From assembly GCA_963696645.1 (NCBI GenBank), contig CAVOKY010000007.1:1054001-1118000 (forward strand): a stretch of DNA of 64,000 nucleotides, in the 5' to 3' direction. The DNA comes from JAMXLO01 sp963696645 (GTDB taxonomy: Bacteria > Pseudomonadota > Alphaproteobacteria > Acetobacterales > Acetobacteraceae). The notes beneath the pieces are model-generated. The model was not told the DNA's origin, ran no database searches, and was given only the letters and a program-made list of their open reading frames with translations. Shown here in pieces: positions 8,770 through 17,828 of the stretch. Position 1 is the stretch's first letter. Every line of letters begins with the position of its first letter. The position numbers were made by a program, and so were the translations under genes.

Positions 8770-9783
8770 TCACGCCGCCATGGTCTCGAGCAACGCCCGG
8801 CCGACGCGGACCGGATCGGGGAAGTAATCCCACTCCTGCGCATGCGGATAAGGCGTGTCCCAGCCGGCGACACGCACGACGGGCGCTTCGAGATGATAGA
8901 AGCAGGTCTCCTGCACCAGCGCCGACAGTTCCGCGCCGAAGCCCGAGGTCAGCGTTGCCTCGTGCACGATCACGCAGCGGCCGGTTTTGCGCACCGATGC
9001 CTGGATCGTATCCAGGTCGAGCGGCACCAGGGTGCGAAGGTCGATGATCTCGGCATCGACGCCGGTTTCTACCGCCGCGGCCATTGCGACGTGCACCATG
9101 GTCCCGTAGGCAAGGATCGTCAGCGCCGCGCCCTCGCGCCGAATGGCGCTTGTCCCCAGCGGTATGGCGTAGTGGCCGTCGGGGACCTCGCCGAGTACGT
9201 GGTTGGACCAGGGCGTCACAGGCCTGTCGTGGTGGCCGTCGAACGGCCCGTTGTACAGCCGCTTCGGCTCCAGGAAGATCACCGGATCGGGGTCTTCGAT
9301 CGCAGCGATCAGCAATCCCTTGGCATCGGCCGGATTGGAGGGGACCACCGTCTTGAGCCCGCACACATGGGTGAACAGCGCCTCGGGACTTTGGCTGTGT
9401 GTCTGCCCGCCGAAGATGCCGCCGCCGGTCGGCATGCGCACGACGAGCGGGCAGGTGAATTGCCCATTCGACCGATAGCGCAGCCGTGCCGCCTCGGAGA
9501 CGATCTGGTCGTAGCCCGGATACATGTAGTCGGCGAACTGGATTTCGACACAGGGCCGCAGCCCGTACGCCGCCATGCCGACGGCGGCACCGACGATGCC
9601 GAGTTCGCTGATCGGCGTATCGAAGCAGCGCCGCGTGCCGTATTTCGCCTGCAGGCCCTGCGTGGCGCGGAACACGCCGCCGAAGAAGCCCACGTCCTCG
9701 CCGAACACGACGACGTCGTCATCGCGCTCCATCATCACGTCCATGGCATCGCGGATCGCCTCGATCATGGTCTTGCGCGGCAT
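8770..9783 (-). CDS. bkdA2: Branched-chain 2-oxoacid dehydrogenase E1 subunit beta
   Basis: A 337-residue transketolase-like beta subunit of the thiamine-diphosphate E1. It shows the N-terminal pyrimidine-binding domain (FGEDVGFFGGVFRATQGL, EIQFADYMYPGYDQI) and the C-terminal transketolase domain (DAEIIDLRTLVPLD, GRCVIVHEA). With the alpha subunit it decarboxylates the 2-oxo acids of valine, leucine and isoleucine. The gene begins three bases after the alpha-subunit stop and ends one base before the E2 start, so translation is closely coupled. Confidence 0.93.
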   Translation of the reverse strand: MPRKTMIEAIRDAMDVMMERDDDVVVFGEDVGFFGGVFRATQGLQAKYGTRRCFDTPISELGIVGAAVGMAAYGLRPCVEIQFADYMYPGYDQIVSEAARLRYRSNGQFTCPLVVRMPTGGGIFGGQTHSQSPEALFTHVCGLKTVVPSNPADAKGLLIAAIEDPDPVIFLEPKRLYNGPFDGHHDRPVTPWSNHVLGEVPDGHYAIPLGTSAIRREGAALTILAYGTMVHVAMAAAVETGVDAEIIDLRTLVPLDLDTIQASVRKTGRCVIVHEATLTSGFGAELSALVQETCFYHLEAPVVRVAGWDTPYPHAQEWDYFPDPVRVGRALLETMAA

Positions 9784-9786
9784 GGC

Positions 9787-11019
9787 TCAGACTCCTGCCG
9801 CCTGGCGCTGGCGGCGCAGATGTGGCGGCATCTTCGCATATACGCCTTCGAACATGTCGCGCATCGAAGGACGGCCGCCGGCGTGCAGCGTGCCGTGGCT
9901 TTCCGCTTCCCGCTGCGCCGCCATGACCGTGTCCATGATCTCCGCTTCCGCCTGCCGGTGGCGTTGCTCCGACCAGACGCCGCGCAGTGTCAGATGGTTC
10001 CGTAGCCGGATCACCGGGTCGCCGAGCGGCCAGGCATCGGATTCGGTCTTGGGCCGGTAGGCGGCGGGATCGTCGGATGTTGAATGAGCACCGACCCGGT
10101 AGGTGACGTGTTCGATGAGCGTGGGGCCCAGGTTGCGCCGCGCGCGCTCGGCCGCCCAGCAGGCCACGGCATGGACAGCGAGATAGTCGTTGCCGTCCAC
10201 CCGGAGCGCAGGGATGCCGAAGCCGAGACCGCGCGCGGCGAACGTGCCGGAGCCACCGCGCGCGATGCCCTGGAAGGTCGAGATCGCCCACTGGTTGTTG
10301 ACGATGTTGAGCACCACCGGCGCCTTGTAGGTGGAGGCGAAGACCAGCCCGGCGTGAAAGTCCGATTCGGCGGTCGAGCCGTCGCCGATCCAGGCCGCGG
10401 CGATCTTTGTATCGCCCTTGATCGCCGATGCCATGGCCCAGCCGACTGCCTGGATGTACTGCGTCGCCAGGTTGCCGGAGACCGAGAAGAACCCGTCCTC
10501 CTTCGAGGAGTACAGCACCGGAAGTTGTCGGCCTTTCAGCGGATCCTGCTCGTTCGAATAGATCTGGCACATCATGTCGACCAAGGAGTGGCCGGCCGCG
10601 ATCAGCAGTCCTGCCTGGCGATAGGTCGGAAAGTTCATGTCGCCCGGTAGCAGCGCCTTGCGGAAGGCGCAGCTCACCGCCTCTTCGCCCATGTGCTGCA
10701 TGTAGAACGACGTCTTGCCCTGGCGCTGCGCCATCAGCATGCGCGAGTCGAAGGCGCGCAGCGTCATCATGTCGCGCAACCCGGCCAGCGACGCCTCATC
10801 GCTCAAGAGACCGGCCCAGGGGCCGACCGCCTCGCCGTCCCGGTTGAGCACGCGGATGATGGAATAGGCTAGGTCGCGGATGGCTTCGGGATCGGCGTCC
10901 ACTGGGGGACGCGCGACCGAGCCAGCCCGCGGGATCTGCACGCTCGAGAAGTCCGGGGTGCCACCAGGGCGGACCGCCGGTTCCGGCACGTGCAACTTCA
11001 ATGGGCCATATCCGGTCAT
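9787..11019 (-). CDS. bkdA1: Branched-chain 2-oxoacid dehydrogenase E1 subunit alpha
   Basis: A 410-residue alpha subunit of the E1 decarboxylase. The thiamine-diphosphate motif is complete: GDGSTAESDFHAG followed about 20 residues later by NNQWAIS. The long N-terminal arm before the FDSRMLMAQRQGK region and the length of about 410 residues match bacterial BCKDH alpha rather than PDH alpha. The start at MTGYGPLKL is chosen because it follows a purine-rich GGGAAGAGGG; an in-frame start 17 residues upstream is possible. It is the first gene of the operon. No Lrp-type BkdR regulator lies next to it. Confidence 0.92.
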   Translation of the reverse strand: MTGYGPLKLHVPEPAVRPGGTPDFSSVQIPRAGSVARPPVDADPEAIRDLAYSIIRVLNRDGEAVGPWAGLLSDEASLAGLRDMMTLRAFDSRMLMAQRQGKTSFYMQHMGEEAVSCAFRKALLPGDMNFPTYRQAGLLIAAGHSLVDMMCQIYSNEQDPLKGRQLPVLYSSKEDGFFSVSGNLATQYIQAVGWAMASAIKGDTKIAAAWIGDGSTAESDFHAGLVFASTYKAPVVLNIVNNQWAISTFQGIARGGSGTFAARGLGFGIPALRVDGNDYLAVHAVACWAAERARRNLGPTLIEHVTYRVGAHSTSDDPAAYRPKTESDAWPLGDPVIRLRNHLTLRGVWSEQRHRQAEAEIMDTVMAAQREAESHGTLHAGGRPSMRDMFEGVYAKMPPHLRRQRQAAGV

Positions 11020-11355
11020 CTGGTTGCCCTCTTCCCACTCGTCCTGTCTCGTTCGCGGTGCCGGTCGCATGATGCAACCGCAGGAAGGTGGATTTATTAT
11101 CGGGAATCAAGGCGACGCCAATGTGCCGGATTGATGTCCGCCCGTCGGACGCACGCCGGATCGGACGTTGCACGTGGCGCGGTAAACCCCCATCGTTACA
11201 CATTCCGATCTTGCTGCTGAAGTCCATAAGCTTGAGACACGGCTGCACTTGTGTACAGCTGGGTCGGCGCGGCCTCGGTTGATTCAGACGCGTGTTTCAG
11301 ATTGATAGAGTGTAATCCGTTCGTGGGATCGATGAACAACGCCAGAGGTGGGACC
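11020..11355. promoter_or_regulatory. Divergent intergenic region (bkd operon / HpaI-type aldolase)
   Basis: About 336 bases between the divergent bkdA1 and aldolase genes. It should contain both promoters. No operator palindrome or regulator gene could be assigned with confidence. Confidence 0.45.
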
Positions 11356-12123
11356 ATGCGAGCGAACAAGATCAAGCAGATGTGGCGTGACGGGCGATGC
11401 GTGACGCTGGGCTGGCTCTCCGTGTCGCATGGGTTCACGGCCGAGGTCATGGCGCGTCAGGGATTCGATGCCCTGTGCGTCGACCTGCAGCACGGCACCG
11501 CTGAAATGAAAGACGTCGGGCCCATGCTGCAGGCGATCTCGCAGACCGACACGGTGCCCGTCGTGCGGGTTGCGTGGAACGAGCCGGCGGCCATCATGAA
11601 GGCCCTGGACCTTGGCGCCTACGGCATCATTGTGCCGCTGGTGAATACCGCCGAGGAAGCCGCGAAGGCGGTGGCTGCGTGCCGCTATCCGCCCGTCGGC
11701 ATGCGCTCGAATGGGCCCGTGCGCGCCATACACTATAGTGGCGCCGACTACGTGGCCAACGCCAACGACGAGATCGTCATCATGGCCATGATCGAGACGA
11801 AGGAAGGCCTCGCCAACCTCGATGCCATCTGCGCCACGCCTGGTGTTGATGCGGTGTATATCGGGCCAGCCGACCTGTCGTTCGCATTGGGTTTGGCTCC
11901 GCGCGGCGATAACCCTGATCCGCTGCATATCGCCACTTGCGACAAGATCCGCGAGGCAGCGCATAAGCACGGCATCAAGTGCGTCATGCACTGTGCCAGC
12001 GCGGCGTTCGCGGCGGGGGCGGTGAAACGCGGTTTCGACATGGTGATGCTGACGTCCGATCTATCGTGCATGATCGCGGGTGCGAGGGCGCAGCTTGACG
12101 AGCTGAAATCCAAGACGGCCTGA
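11356..12123 (+). CDS. HpcH/HpaI-family aldolase
   Basis: A 255-residue class II, metal-dependent pyruvate aldolase of the HpcH/HpaI family (such as 4-hydroxy-2-oxoheptanedioate aldolase or 2-dehydro-3-deoxyglucarate aldolase). Visible are FDALCVDLQHG near residue 40, the metal-binding MAMIETKEGLAN segment, IGPADLSFALG, and the central PLVNTAEEAAKAVAACRYPP stretch. The start MRANKIKQ follows AGAGGTGGGA; the open frame extends about 35 codons upstream, but that part has no ribosome site. It stands alone on the plus strand, divergent from the bkd operon. Confidence 0.87.
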   Translation: MRANKIKQMWRDGRCVTLGWLSVSHGFTAEVMARQGFDALCVDLQHGTAEMKDVGPMLQAISQTDTVPVVRVAWNEPAAIMKALDLGAYGIIVPLVNTAEEAAKAVAACRYPPVGMRSNGPVRAIHYSGADYVANANDEIVIMAMIETKEGLANLDAICATPGVDAVYIGPADLSFALGLAPRGDNPDPLHIATCDKIREAAHKHGIKCVMHCASAAFAAGAVKRGFDMVMLTSDLSCMIAGARAQLDELKSKTA

Positions 12124-12519
12124 GGCTGGCTCCTGGCATCTGTATGCGCCTCGCGACCACGCGGCTCGCGCCCGCCAACGCCTTCAAGGCAGCCAGAAAC
12201 GACGCCGACACCGCGAACCCGCGCGAGTGGATCCCGTTGAAATTTGCCCGCGTCTCCGCCCATCACCGGCATCGGTGCAACCTTGACGTTCATGTCGGCT
12301 TCCGAAGCCTGAGCTCTTGAGGCCGACTGACCGGCATAGGCGCGCAACTGCTCGTGGAGCGGTCCCCCGGACGCAACATCGGGAATCCGCCCTTCTCTTA
12401 CACCTCCGTCTGCTCGGCGAGATCGACATTCAAAAATGCCAGTTCTCGGCATCGATCGAAACCGGTCAGGGTCATGACGATCAATGCAGCAATGGCATCC
12501 CTCGCATCGAGTGCAGCTA
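12124..12519. other. Gene-free stretch, possibly decayed coding sequence
   Basis: About 400 bases between two convergent genes. Several short open frames exist, and parts of the minus strand read like protein sequence interrupted by stops and shifts, but no family could be recognised. It is best treated as intergenic or degraded. Confidence 0.4.
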
Positions 12520-13668
12520 TCAGGTCTGTCTGAAAAACCGGTTGGGGTTCTCCCATAGCAATTTGCGCTGCCGTTCCGCGCCAAGGCTCTTCCAGGCCAG
12601 GATGTTCGCAACCGAGTCAGGGAACTGGCACTCGGAATGCGGATAATCGGATGCGTACATAAGCAGGTCGTCCCCCAGGAAACGGGTGACGAACTCAAGC
12701 ATGTCCTCGCCCTCATGATGCTCGATGCTACAGAAGAACCGCCCGCTCATCATGTATTCGGAGGGCTTCATCTTCAAAGGCGCTGTGCCGCCCACGTAGA
12801 TCGCCTGCTCGTCCATGCGTCTGGCCCAGAACGGCAACCAGCCGAAGCCGCATTCGAGCACGCCCATCCGCAGCTTCGGATAACGGTCGAACAGACCGGC
12901 CCCGATGAATGCCGCAGCGAAGCGCATGGCTCCCCAGGGATGTGCGGCGAGCCGGCCGAGGAAGATGTTGTCGTAGAGATCGCGATAGCCCGGATAGTAA
13001 GGCGGGGTCCAGGTGAAGCTGTGGTTGGCGATCGGCAGGTCGTATTCCTGCGCTTCCCGCCAGATCGGCTCGAGGCTCGGATGATCCGCGGGCAACCCCT
13101 CAGCGAGCAGCGGCATCACCGCCACCGCCCACTTGGCCCTGCCCCACTCCCTGATCTCGCGCACTGCCTCGTCGACGCAGCGTGTCGACGCAACAATCGG
13201 CCCCTTGAGGCGATCCGGATACTGCCCACAGAACTCCGCCATGTGCCGATGATAGGCGCGGGTCATTGCAACTTCGATCGAAGTATCGTCGACGCCGACC
13301 AGGCTGAGCCACGAGGTCGGAATCAGGAAATGGACGTCGGTTCCTTCGTCATCCATGTCCCGAACACGATTCTCGGCATTGTCATCCTGGATGCCCGGCC
13401 GCGGCCGCTTGCTGCCCATCCACTTGGATTCCCGGCCGGTGAATGTCTCGCGTGGCGCTTCCTCACCCAGGATCCGCCTGTAGTATTTCGTACCAGCGCG
13501 GTAGGTGTGCATCTCACTTCGCCCCTCGACCGCCTGTCCGATCGAGCCGCGGTAAGGCGCCAGTTCGGGCAGGCGAGCCCGAAAGTCGGGGTCGACATAT
13601 TTGTCCAGCACCTCAGCGGCAGGATTGATGTGAGTGTCGGTATCATAAATACGGAAGCCGTCTTTCAT
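12520..13668 (-). CDS. Amidohydrolase-family (ACMSD-like) metal-dependent hydrolase/decarboxylase
   Basis: A 382-residue amidohydrolase_2 TIM-barrel protein. The N-terminal strand reads YDTDTHINPAAE, where the family has its first metal ligands, and the C-terminal part contains LMYASDYPHSECQFPDS, whose Asp and His are typical of the ACMSD/aromatic decarboxylase branch. The start MKDGFRIYD follows a GGGAGAGAAG site; an upstream extension of 37 codons has no support. It is a second, longer relative of the amidohydrolase at 5.2 kb. The adjacent minus-strand luciferase-like monooxygenase may belong to the same transcription unit, 245 bases upstream. Confidence 0.82.
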   Translation of the reverse strand: MKDGFRIYDTDTHINPAAEVLDKYVDPDFRARLPELAPYRGSIGQAVEGRSEMHTYRAGTKYYRRILGEEAPRETFTGRESKWMGSKRPRPGIQDDNAENRVRDMDDEGTDVHFLIPTSWLSLVGVDDTSIEVAMTRAYHRHMAEFCGQYPDRLKGPIVASTRCVDEAVREIREWGRAKWAVAVMPLLAEGLPADHPSLEPIWREAQEYDLPIANHSFTWTPPYYPGYRDLYDNIFLGRLAAHPWGAMRFAAAFIGAGLFDRYPKLRMGVLECGFGWLPFWARRMDEQAIYVGGTAPLKMKPSEYMMSGRFFCSIEHHEGEDMLEFVTRFLGDDLLMYASDYPHSECQFPDSVANILAWKSLGAERQRKLLWENPNRFFRQT

Positions 13669-13913
13669 TGCTTCTCTCCCTGGCTGCATCACCGTTGGGG
13701 CCACCCGTTGGCCGGGCTGGCTCTCGTTCAAGTATTTGGAGAAGGGTAGTGGAAGCCGCCCCGGTTTGTCGACGATCATGGCCTGCCCGACGCGGCCGCG
13801 ACGCCACGATCACCTTATCTTGCGCGCAATACCGCCCAACACTCTCCAAGTGTTCAGTGTGAGCCAAGGGCGACGCGTGGACGCCAGGACGCTGTGACGT
13901 CCGAGGCAACCAC

Positions 13914-15065
13914 TCAGCGTGACGGTCGGGGTCCCTGAGATGATTGCGCGACCGCAGCGCCTGGCTCTCTTGCCCGGAAGTGCGGGATCACCTGCTCGCC
14001 GAACAGACGAAGGGTATGCAGAACCTCGCTGTGCTGCGCCGGTCCGATGGCACACAGCAGGAATACTTCGTCGATACCAAGAGCTTCGTACAGTTCGATG
14101 AAACGAATGCAGTCGGCTGGTGTGCCGACGCAGAATGACGTACCCTGCTCACGCACCTGCTGGGGCGTTGGCTCCCCAGGATGCGGCCCACTGGCAAGGC
14201 GCTGATCGCGCGCGTAGTAACCCTGATAGTCCGGAGGCACCGTGCTCGGATCGTAGTCGCGCCAGACCAGGCGGGCGCGCTCGCGTTGCTGCTCGAGATA
14301 CCAGCCCACAAGTTCGGTGCCCCGTTCGGCCACGACGCGCGGATCCTCATGGCAAAAGCCAGCCGTCATCAGCGCCGCGCGTGGGGCCGGGCCGCTTCCA
14401 TAGCCCGGGGCCGTCCGCAACGCGTCCCGATACAACGCCATGAGTTGTTGGACTCGGTCCGGCCCGCCTTCGCTGCCGAACAGTCCGCCCATCCCGAGGC
14501 TGCCGGTCAGCCGCGCCGTCTCGTCGCTGCCGCACGCGGACCACAGCGGAGGATGCGGACGTTGCACCGGCTTCGGCAGCACCTCCCGCGGCGGAATTTG
14601 AAAATAGGTCCCCTGGTAGGCGACGGTCTCCTGTGTCCAGATGCGCGGCAGCACATCGGCAAACTCCAGCCACATCCCGCGCGTGTCGTGCAGATCTGTC
14701 CCGAATGGAGTGAGCTGATAGGGATAACCGGTCCGGCCCAGACCCACGTCCACGCGACCGCGGCTCAGGATATCGAGCGTCGCCATGCGTGCCGCGACGT
14801 GCAGCGGGTGGTGGATCGGCGCCAGCACCACTCCGATGCCAAGGCGGATATGGCTGGTACGCTGACTGACCGCCGCGAGCGTCAGATCGGGGGCGCTGTT
14901 GTGCGACCACACGGGGCGGAAGTGGTGCTCTGAAAACCACACGCTCGCGAACCCCTGTTCCTCGGCAAACGGAATCTGTTCGAGTGCCTCATGGATGCGC
15001 TGCGATTCACTGGATGCTGTCCAGGGCTTGGGAACCTGGATCTGGTAGAACAGGCCAATGCGCAT
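13914..15065 (-). CDS. LLM-class flavin-dependent monooxygenase (luciferase-like)
   Basis: A 383-residue bacterial-luciferase-like TIM barrel that uses reduced flavin and oxygen. The start region MRIGLFYQIQVP, the SVWFSEHHF segment near residue 45, the SRGRVDVGLGRTGYPY stretch and the C-terminal VGTPADCIRFIELYEALG are all family hallmarks. AGGAGA stands eight bases before the chosen ATG; the frame is open for 57 more codons upstream but without homology. The substrate is unknown. The gene ends 245 bases before the amidohydrolase start on the same strand. Confidence 0.85.
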   Translation of the reverse strand: MRIGLFYQIQVPKPWTASSESQRIHEALEQIPFAEEQGFASVWFSEHHFRPVWSHNSAPDLTLAAVSQRTSHIRLGIGVVLAPIHHPLHVAARMATLDILSRGRVDVGLGRTGYPYQLTPFGTDLHDTRGMWLEFADVLPRIWTQETVAYQGTYFQIPPREVLPKPVQRPHPPLWSACGSDETARLTGSLGMGGLFGSEGGPDRVQQLMALYRDALRTAPGYGSGPAPRAALMTAGFCHEDPRVVAERGTELVGWYLEQQRERARLVWRDYDPSTVPPDYQGYYARDQRLASGPHPGEPTPQQVREQGTSFCVGTPADCIRFIELYEALGIDEVFLLCAIGPAQHSEVLHTLRLFGEQVIPHFRAREPGAAVAQSSQGPRPSR

Positions 15066-15228
15066 GGGACCGTCTCCTGTAGAGCGCGCCGCAGTTGTCG
15101 GATGCAGGGTATGCGTCGCCGCCCGCGTGCGCCACTTTGCCCATACGCCGCCTGGAGCGAGCTGTCGAAGGTCACCGGTCGGGCCGCCGCCTGGCGCAAT
15201 CTGAAGAGCTCCGGTGCAACACGGGGCC

Positions 15229-15495
15229 TCAATCAAATGCGACAGCCCTGCGTAGGCGGATGAGCTTGCGGCACAGATCCGGCCGGTCGAGTGTATGGGA
15301 AAAGAAGAAGCGCAGCGCGGCCACGGTGCTGTTCATCGCCGGGGCGTGCATCCCGACCTCCAACTGATGAACCTGGAACCGGCGAATGTCCTCGGCCGTG
15401 GCGGTGTCCGGCGAGCGGCCGAGGAACGCCGCGAAGCCGGCGACGATGCGGATGTAATGGCGGCGGGTCCTCCCGGAGAACTCGCGCATCGTCAT
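15229..15495 (-). pseudogene. Truncated tyrosine recombinase, core-binding (SAM-like) domain only
   Basis: The 88-residue frame matches the N-terminal core-binding domain of XerC/D-like integrases, especially those found beside IS91 and integron elements: MTMREFSGRTRRHY, then TAEDIRRFQVHQLE and TVAALRFFFSHTL. The matching sequence extends a few residues upstream of the ATG (QRFVKDM). The whole catalytic domain with the Arg-His-Arg-Tyr residues is missing; the frame diverges after RPDLCRKLIRLRR and stops. It is a dead remnant of a mobile element and marks this catabolic patch as a site of past insertion. Confidence 0.75.
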
Positions 15496-15968
15496 GTCTT
15501 TTACGAAACGTTGGCACAGAGCACTGCCTTGTGGCAGGAGAAACAGGCTGGTTCATGGGGGGCTCCTCTTGGTTGAAGGGAACCCCGATGTTGAAAACAT
15601 GCCGTCCGCAGCCGCTGGCCTATCCCACAGGGGACGACGGCACGATGAGGATCGCTGATCTCTCCGTGCCGTTGGGAACCGATGCGCGTCTGCGCTTCGT
15701 GGGAGTCCTGGCGTCGCCACGGGCCGCTGTACATTATTTTATTGACCGAGGTCGGGGCACGGCTCCTGTCCGACCTCGCGCCTGGCTAGCTGATGGCTTG
15801 GCGTCCCGGCGGAGCAGGCGAGACGGGTCACGCGCCCACTGCGGCTCCGCGCTTCTGGTATGCTATCCGTGCTCCACCGTTGGTTGATAGAATGGGAAAG
15901 GCAAGGTCTCGGCGACGGTCGACACCGAGGCCTCCAAAGCCGCCAACTGACAAGGATCACCGGAACCC
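15496..15968. other. Gene-free stretch upstream of the Baeyer-Villiger-type monooxygenase
   Basis: About 470 bases with no recognisable gene. It contains a perfect 9-base inverted repeat, CGAGGTCGG at 15747-15755 and CCGACCTCG at 15770-15778, which could be an operator or a weak hairpin, and the promoter of the monooxygenase gene must lie here. The rest looks like debris beside the recombinase fragment. Confidence 0.4.
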
Positions 15969-17471
15969 ATGAACGAGACTGCAGCACTCGCAAGGGTCGT
16001 ACCGCAGGCGAGCGAAGACTTCGACGTGCTGATCGTCGGGGCAGGAATCTCCGGCGTGGGTGGCGCGTATCATCTCACCAGGCAGTGCCCGGGGACGCGC
16101 TTCGTCGTTCTGGAAACCCAGGAGAGCTTTGGCGGCACCTGGCTGACCCACCGGTATCCGGGCATCCGCTCCGACAGCGACCTCTACACTTTCGGCTACC
16201 GCTTCAAACCATGGACCGGCGCGCCGATCGCGACGGCTGCGGAGATCCTCAGCTACATGGGCGAAGTCATCGATGAGAACGACCTCGCCCGGCACATCCG
16301 CTACCGTCACATGATCTCCTCTGCCAGTTGGTCAAGCAGCGACAATCGCTGGACGATCGAGGCCACGCGCTTGGACACCGGTGAGACCGTCCATTTCACC
16401 GCGAACTTCCTGTGGATGTGCCAGGGCTATTACAGGCATGCGCACGGCTACCAGCCCGAGTGGGATGGCATGGATCGCTTCAAGGGCCGGATCGTTCACC
16501 CGCAGACCTGGCCGGCGGACCTGGACTACGCGGGCAAGAAGGTCATCGTCATCGGCTCTGGTGCCACGGCGGCGACGCTCATTCCGGCGATTGCGGCAGA
16601 TTGCGACCACGTGACAATGCTGCAGCGCTCGCCCACCTTCTTCAGGACGGGACGCAACGCTATCGAGATCGCCGACGAATTGCGTGAACTCGGGATCGAC
16701 GAGACCTGGATCCACGAAATCGTCCGCCGGAAAATCCTGCACGACCAGGCGGTGTTCACCAGCCGCTCGTTCAGCGAGCCGGAGACGGTGAAGCAGGAAC
16801 TGCTGTCGGCAGTGCGTGCCTACCTGGGACCCGACTACGATGTGGCGAAGCATTTCACGCCACGCTACCGGCCCTGGCGACAGCGCATCGCCTTCATCCC
16901 GGACGGCGATCTGTTCGAAGGGATCCGGGCAGGCAAGGCCTCGGTTGTTACCGACGAGATCGAGCGGTTCACGGAGACCGGCATCCTGCTCAAATCCGGC
17001 ACGCTGCTCGAAGCCGACATCATCGTCACTGCGACGGGCTTCCATCTCAGCGTGCTGGGCGACATCGATTTCAGCATTGACGGCAAGCCGCTCGTGTTCG
17101 CCGATACGGTTACCTATCGCGGGATGATGTTCACCGGCGTGCCCAACATGGCGTGGGTCTTCGGTTACTTCCGCGCCAGTTGGACGTTGCGGTCCGACCT
17201 GGTCGCCGACTTCGTTTGCCGGCTGCTCAATCACATGAAGTCGAAGGGTGCGCGGCGGGTCACATTGGCGCTGCGCCCCGAGGACCAGGACATGGCATTG
17301 CTGCCATGGATCGATCCGGAGAACTTCAATCCCGGGTATCTCATGCGCGGCATGGATCTACTGCCGAAACGCGGTGACAAGCCCGAATGGCAGCACACTC
17401 AGGACTACTGGGCCGAGAAGGACGAACTGCCGGCCATCGACCTTGATGACAGCGCATTCGTCTATGGGTAG
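15969..17471 (+). CDS. Flavin-containing monooxygenase of the Baeyer-Villiger type
   Basis: A 500-residue NADPH- and FAD-dependent monooxygenase. The first Rossmann motif GAGISG is at 24-29, the second (GSGATAATL) near 195, and between them sits FKGRIVHPQTWP (171-182), which satisfies the Baeyer-Villiger fingerprint FxGxxxHxxxWP. Such enzymes insert oxygen next to a ketone to form esters or lactones. The length is normal for the family. The following minus-strand dienelactone hydrolases could open such lactones, but the genes converge and are not one operon. AAGGATC stands about ten bases upstream of the start. Confidence 0.88.
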   Translation: MNETAALARVVPQASEDFDVLIVGAGISGVGGAYHLTRQCPGTRFVVLETQESFGGTWLTHRYPGIRSDSDLYTFGYRFKPWTGAPIATAAEILSYMGEVIDENDLARHIRYRHMISSASWSSSDNRWTIEATRLDTGETVHFTANFLWMCQGYYRHAHGYQPEWDGMDRFKGRIVHPQTWPADLDYAGKKVIVIGSGATAATLIPAIAADCDHVTMLQRSPTFFRTGRNAIEIADELRELGIDETWIHEIVRRKILHDQAVFTSRSFSEPETVKQELLSAVRAYLGPDYDVAKHFTPRYRPWRQRIAFIPDGDLFEGIRAGKASVVTDEIERFTETGILLKSGTLLEADIIVTATGFHLSVLGDIDFSIDGKPLVFADTVTYRGMMFTGVPNMAWVFGYFRASWTLRSDLVADFVCRLLNHMKSKGARRVTLALRPEDQDMALLPWIDPENFNPGYLMRGMDLLPKRGDKPEWQHTQDYWAEKDELPAIDLDDSAFVYG

Positions 17472-17511
17472 CTGCGACGGCGCCGCCCGAAATGACCGCG
17501 GCTGAGAGTGG

Positions 17512-17817
17512 TCACGCAGCTCGAACCAAGCTCGCTACAGCGCCCTTGCCCCGCACTTCCGCCTCCTCATATTCGGCCGCGGCTATCGCGCGGTCGAGAG
17601 CGGCGCGCAGTTCCTTGGCCGTCTCCAGCGTCAGCTCGATCCCTGCCCGCGCACCGGCGTCGAGGTCCGTGTTGTAGAAGTCGAGCGTGATGACATCGCC
17701 CAGAGGCGCATGGCGCGCGTGATCATAGGCGACCACTGACCGCGATAGCGGGAACCATTGGTCCCCGCGTTTCGCCATGCCCTCCGCGCGCGCGATCTCG
17801 ATGATCGACGTGCACAT
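17512..17817 (-). CDS. DUF6295-like small protein
   Basis: A 101-residue protein of unknown function. The pattern MCTSIIEIARAEG at the start, the central DHARHAPLGDVITLDF and the C-terminal helix rich in Ala and Glu match the small DUF6295 group as far as I recognise it. The start is fixed by AGGAGGG seven bases upstream; the frame extends further but into the neighbouring gene. It lies 11 bases after the stop of a dienelactone hydrolase on the same strand, so the two are probably co-transcribed and may act together. Confidence 0.65.
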   Translation of the reverse strand: MCTSIIEIARAEGMAKRGDQWFPLSRSVVAYDHARHAPLGDVITLDFYNTDLDAGARAGIELTLETAKELRAALDRAIAAAEYEEAEVRGKGAVASLVRAA

Positions 17818-17828
17818 ATCCGGCCCTC

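Noticed and set aside
8269..10005. Long plus-strand open frame of 578 codons opposite the bkd genes
   Set aside because: It is the antisense shadow of E2 and E1beta; its translation has no domain pattern and the real genes are certain.
12124..12519. Hidden small gene between the aldolase and amidohydrolase genes
   Set aside because: Candidate frames lack ribosome sites and family resemblance.
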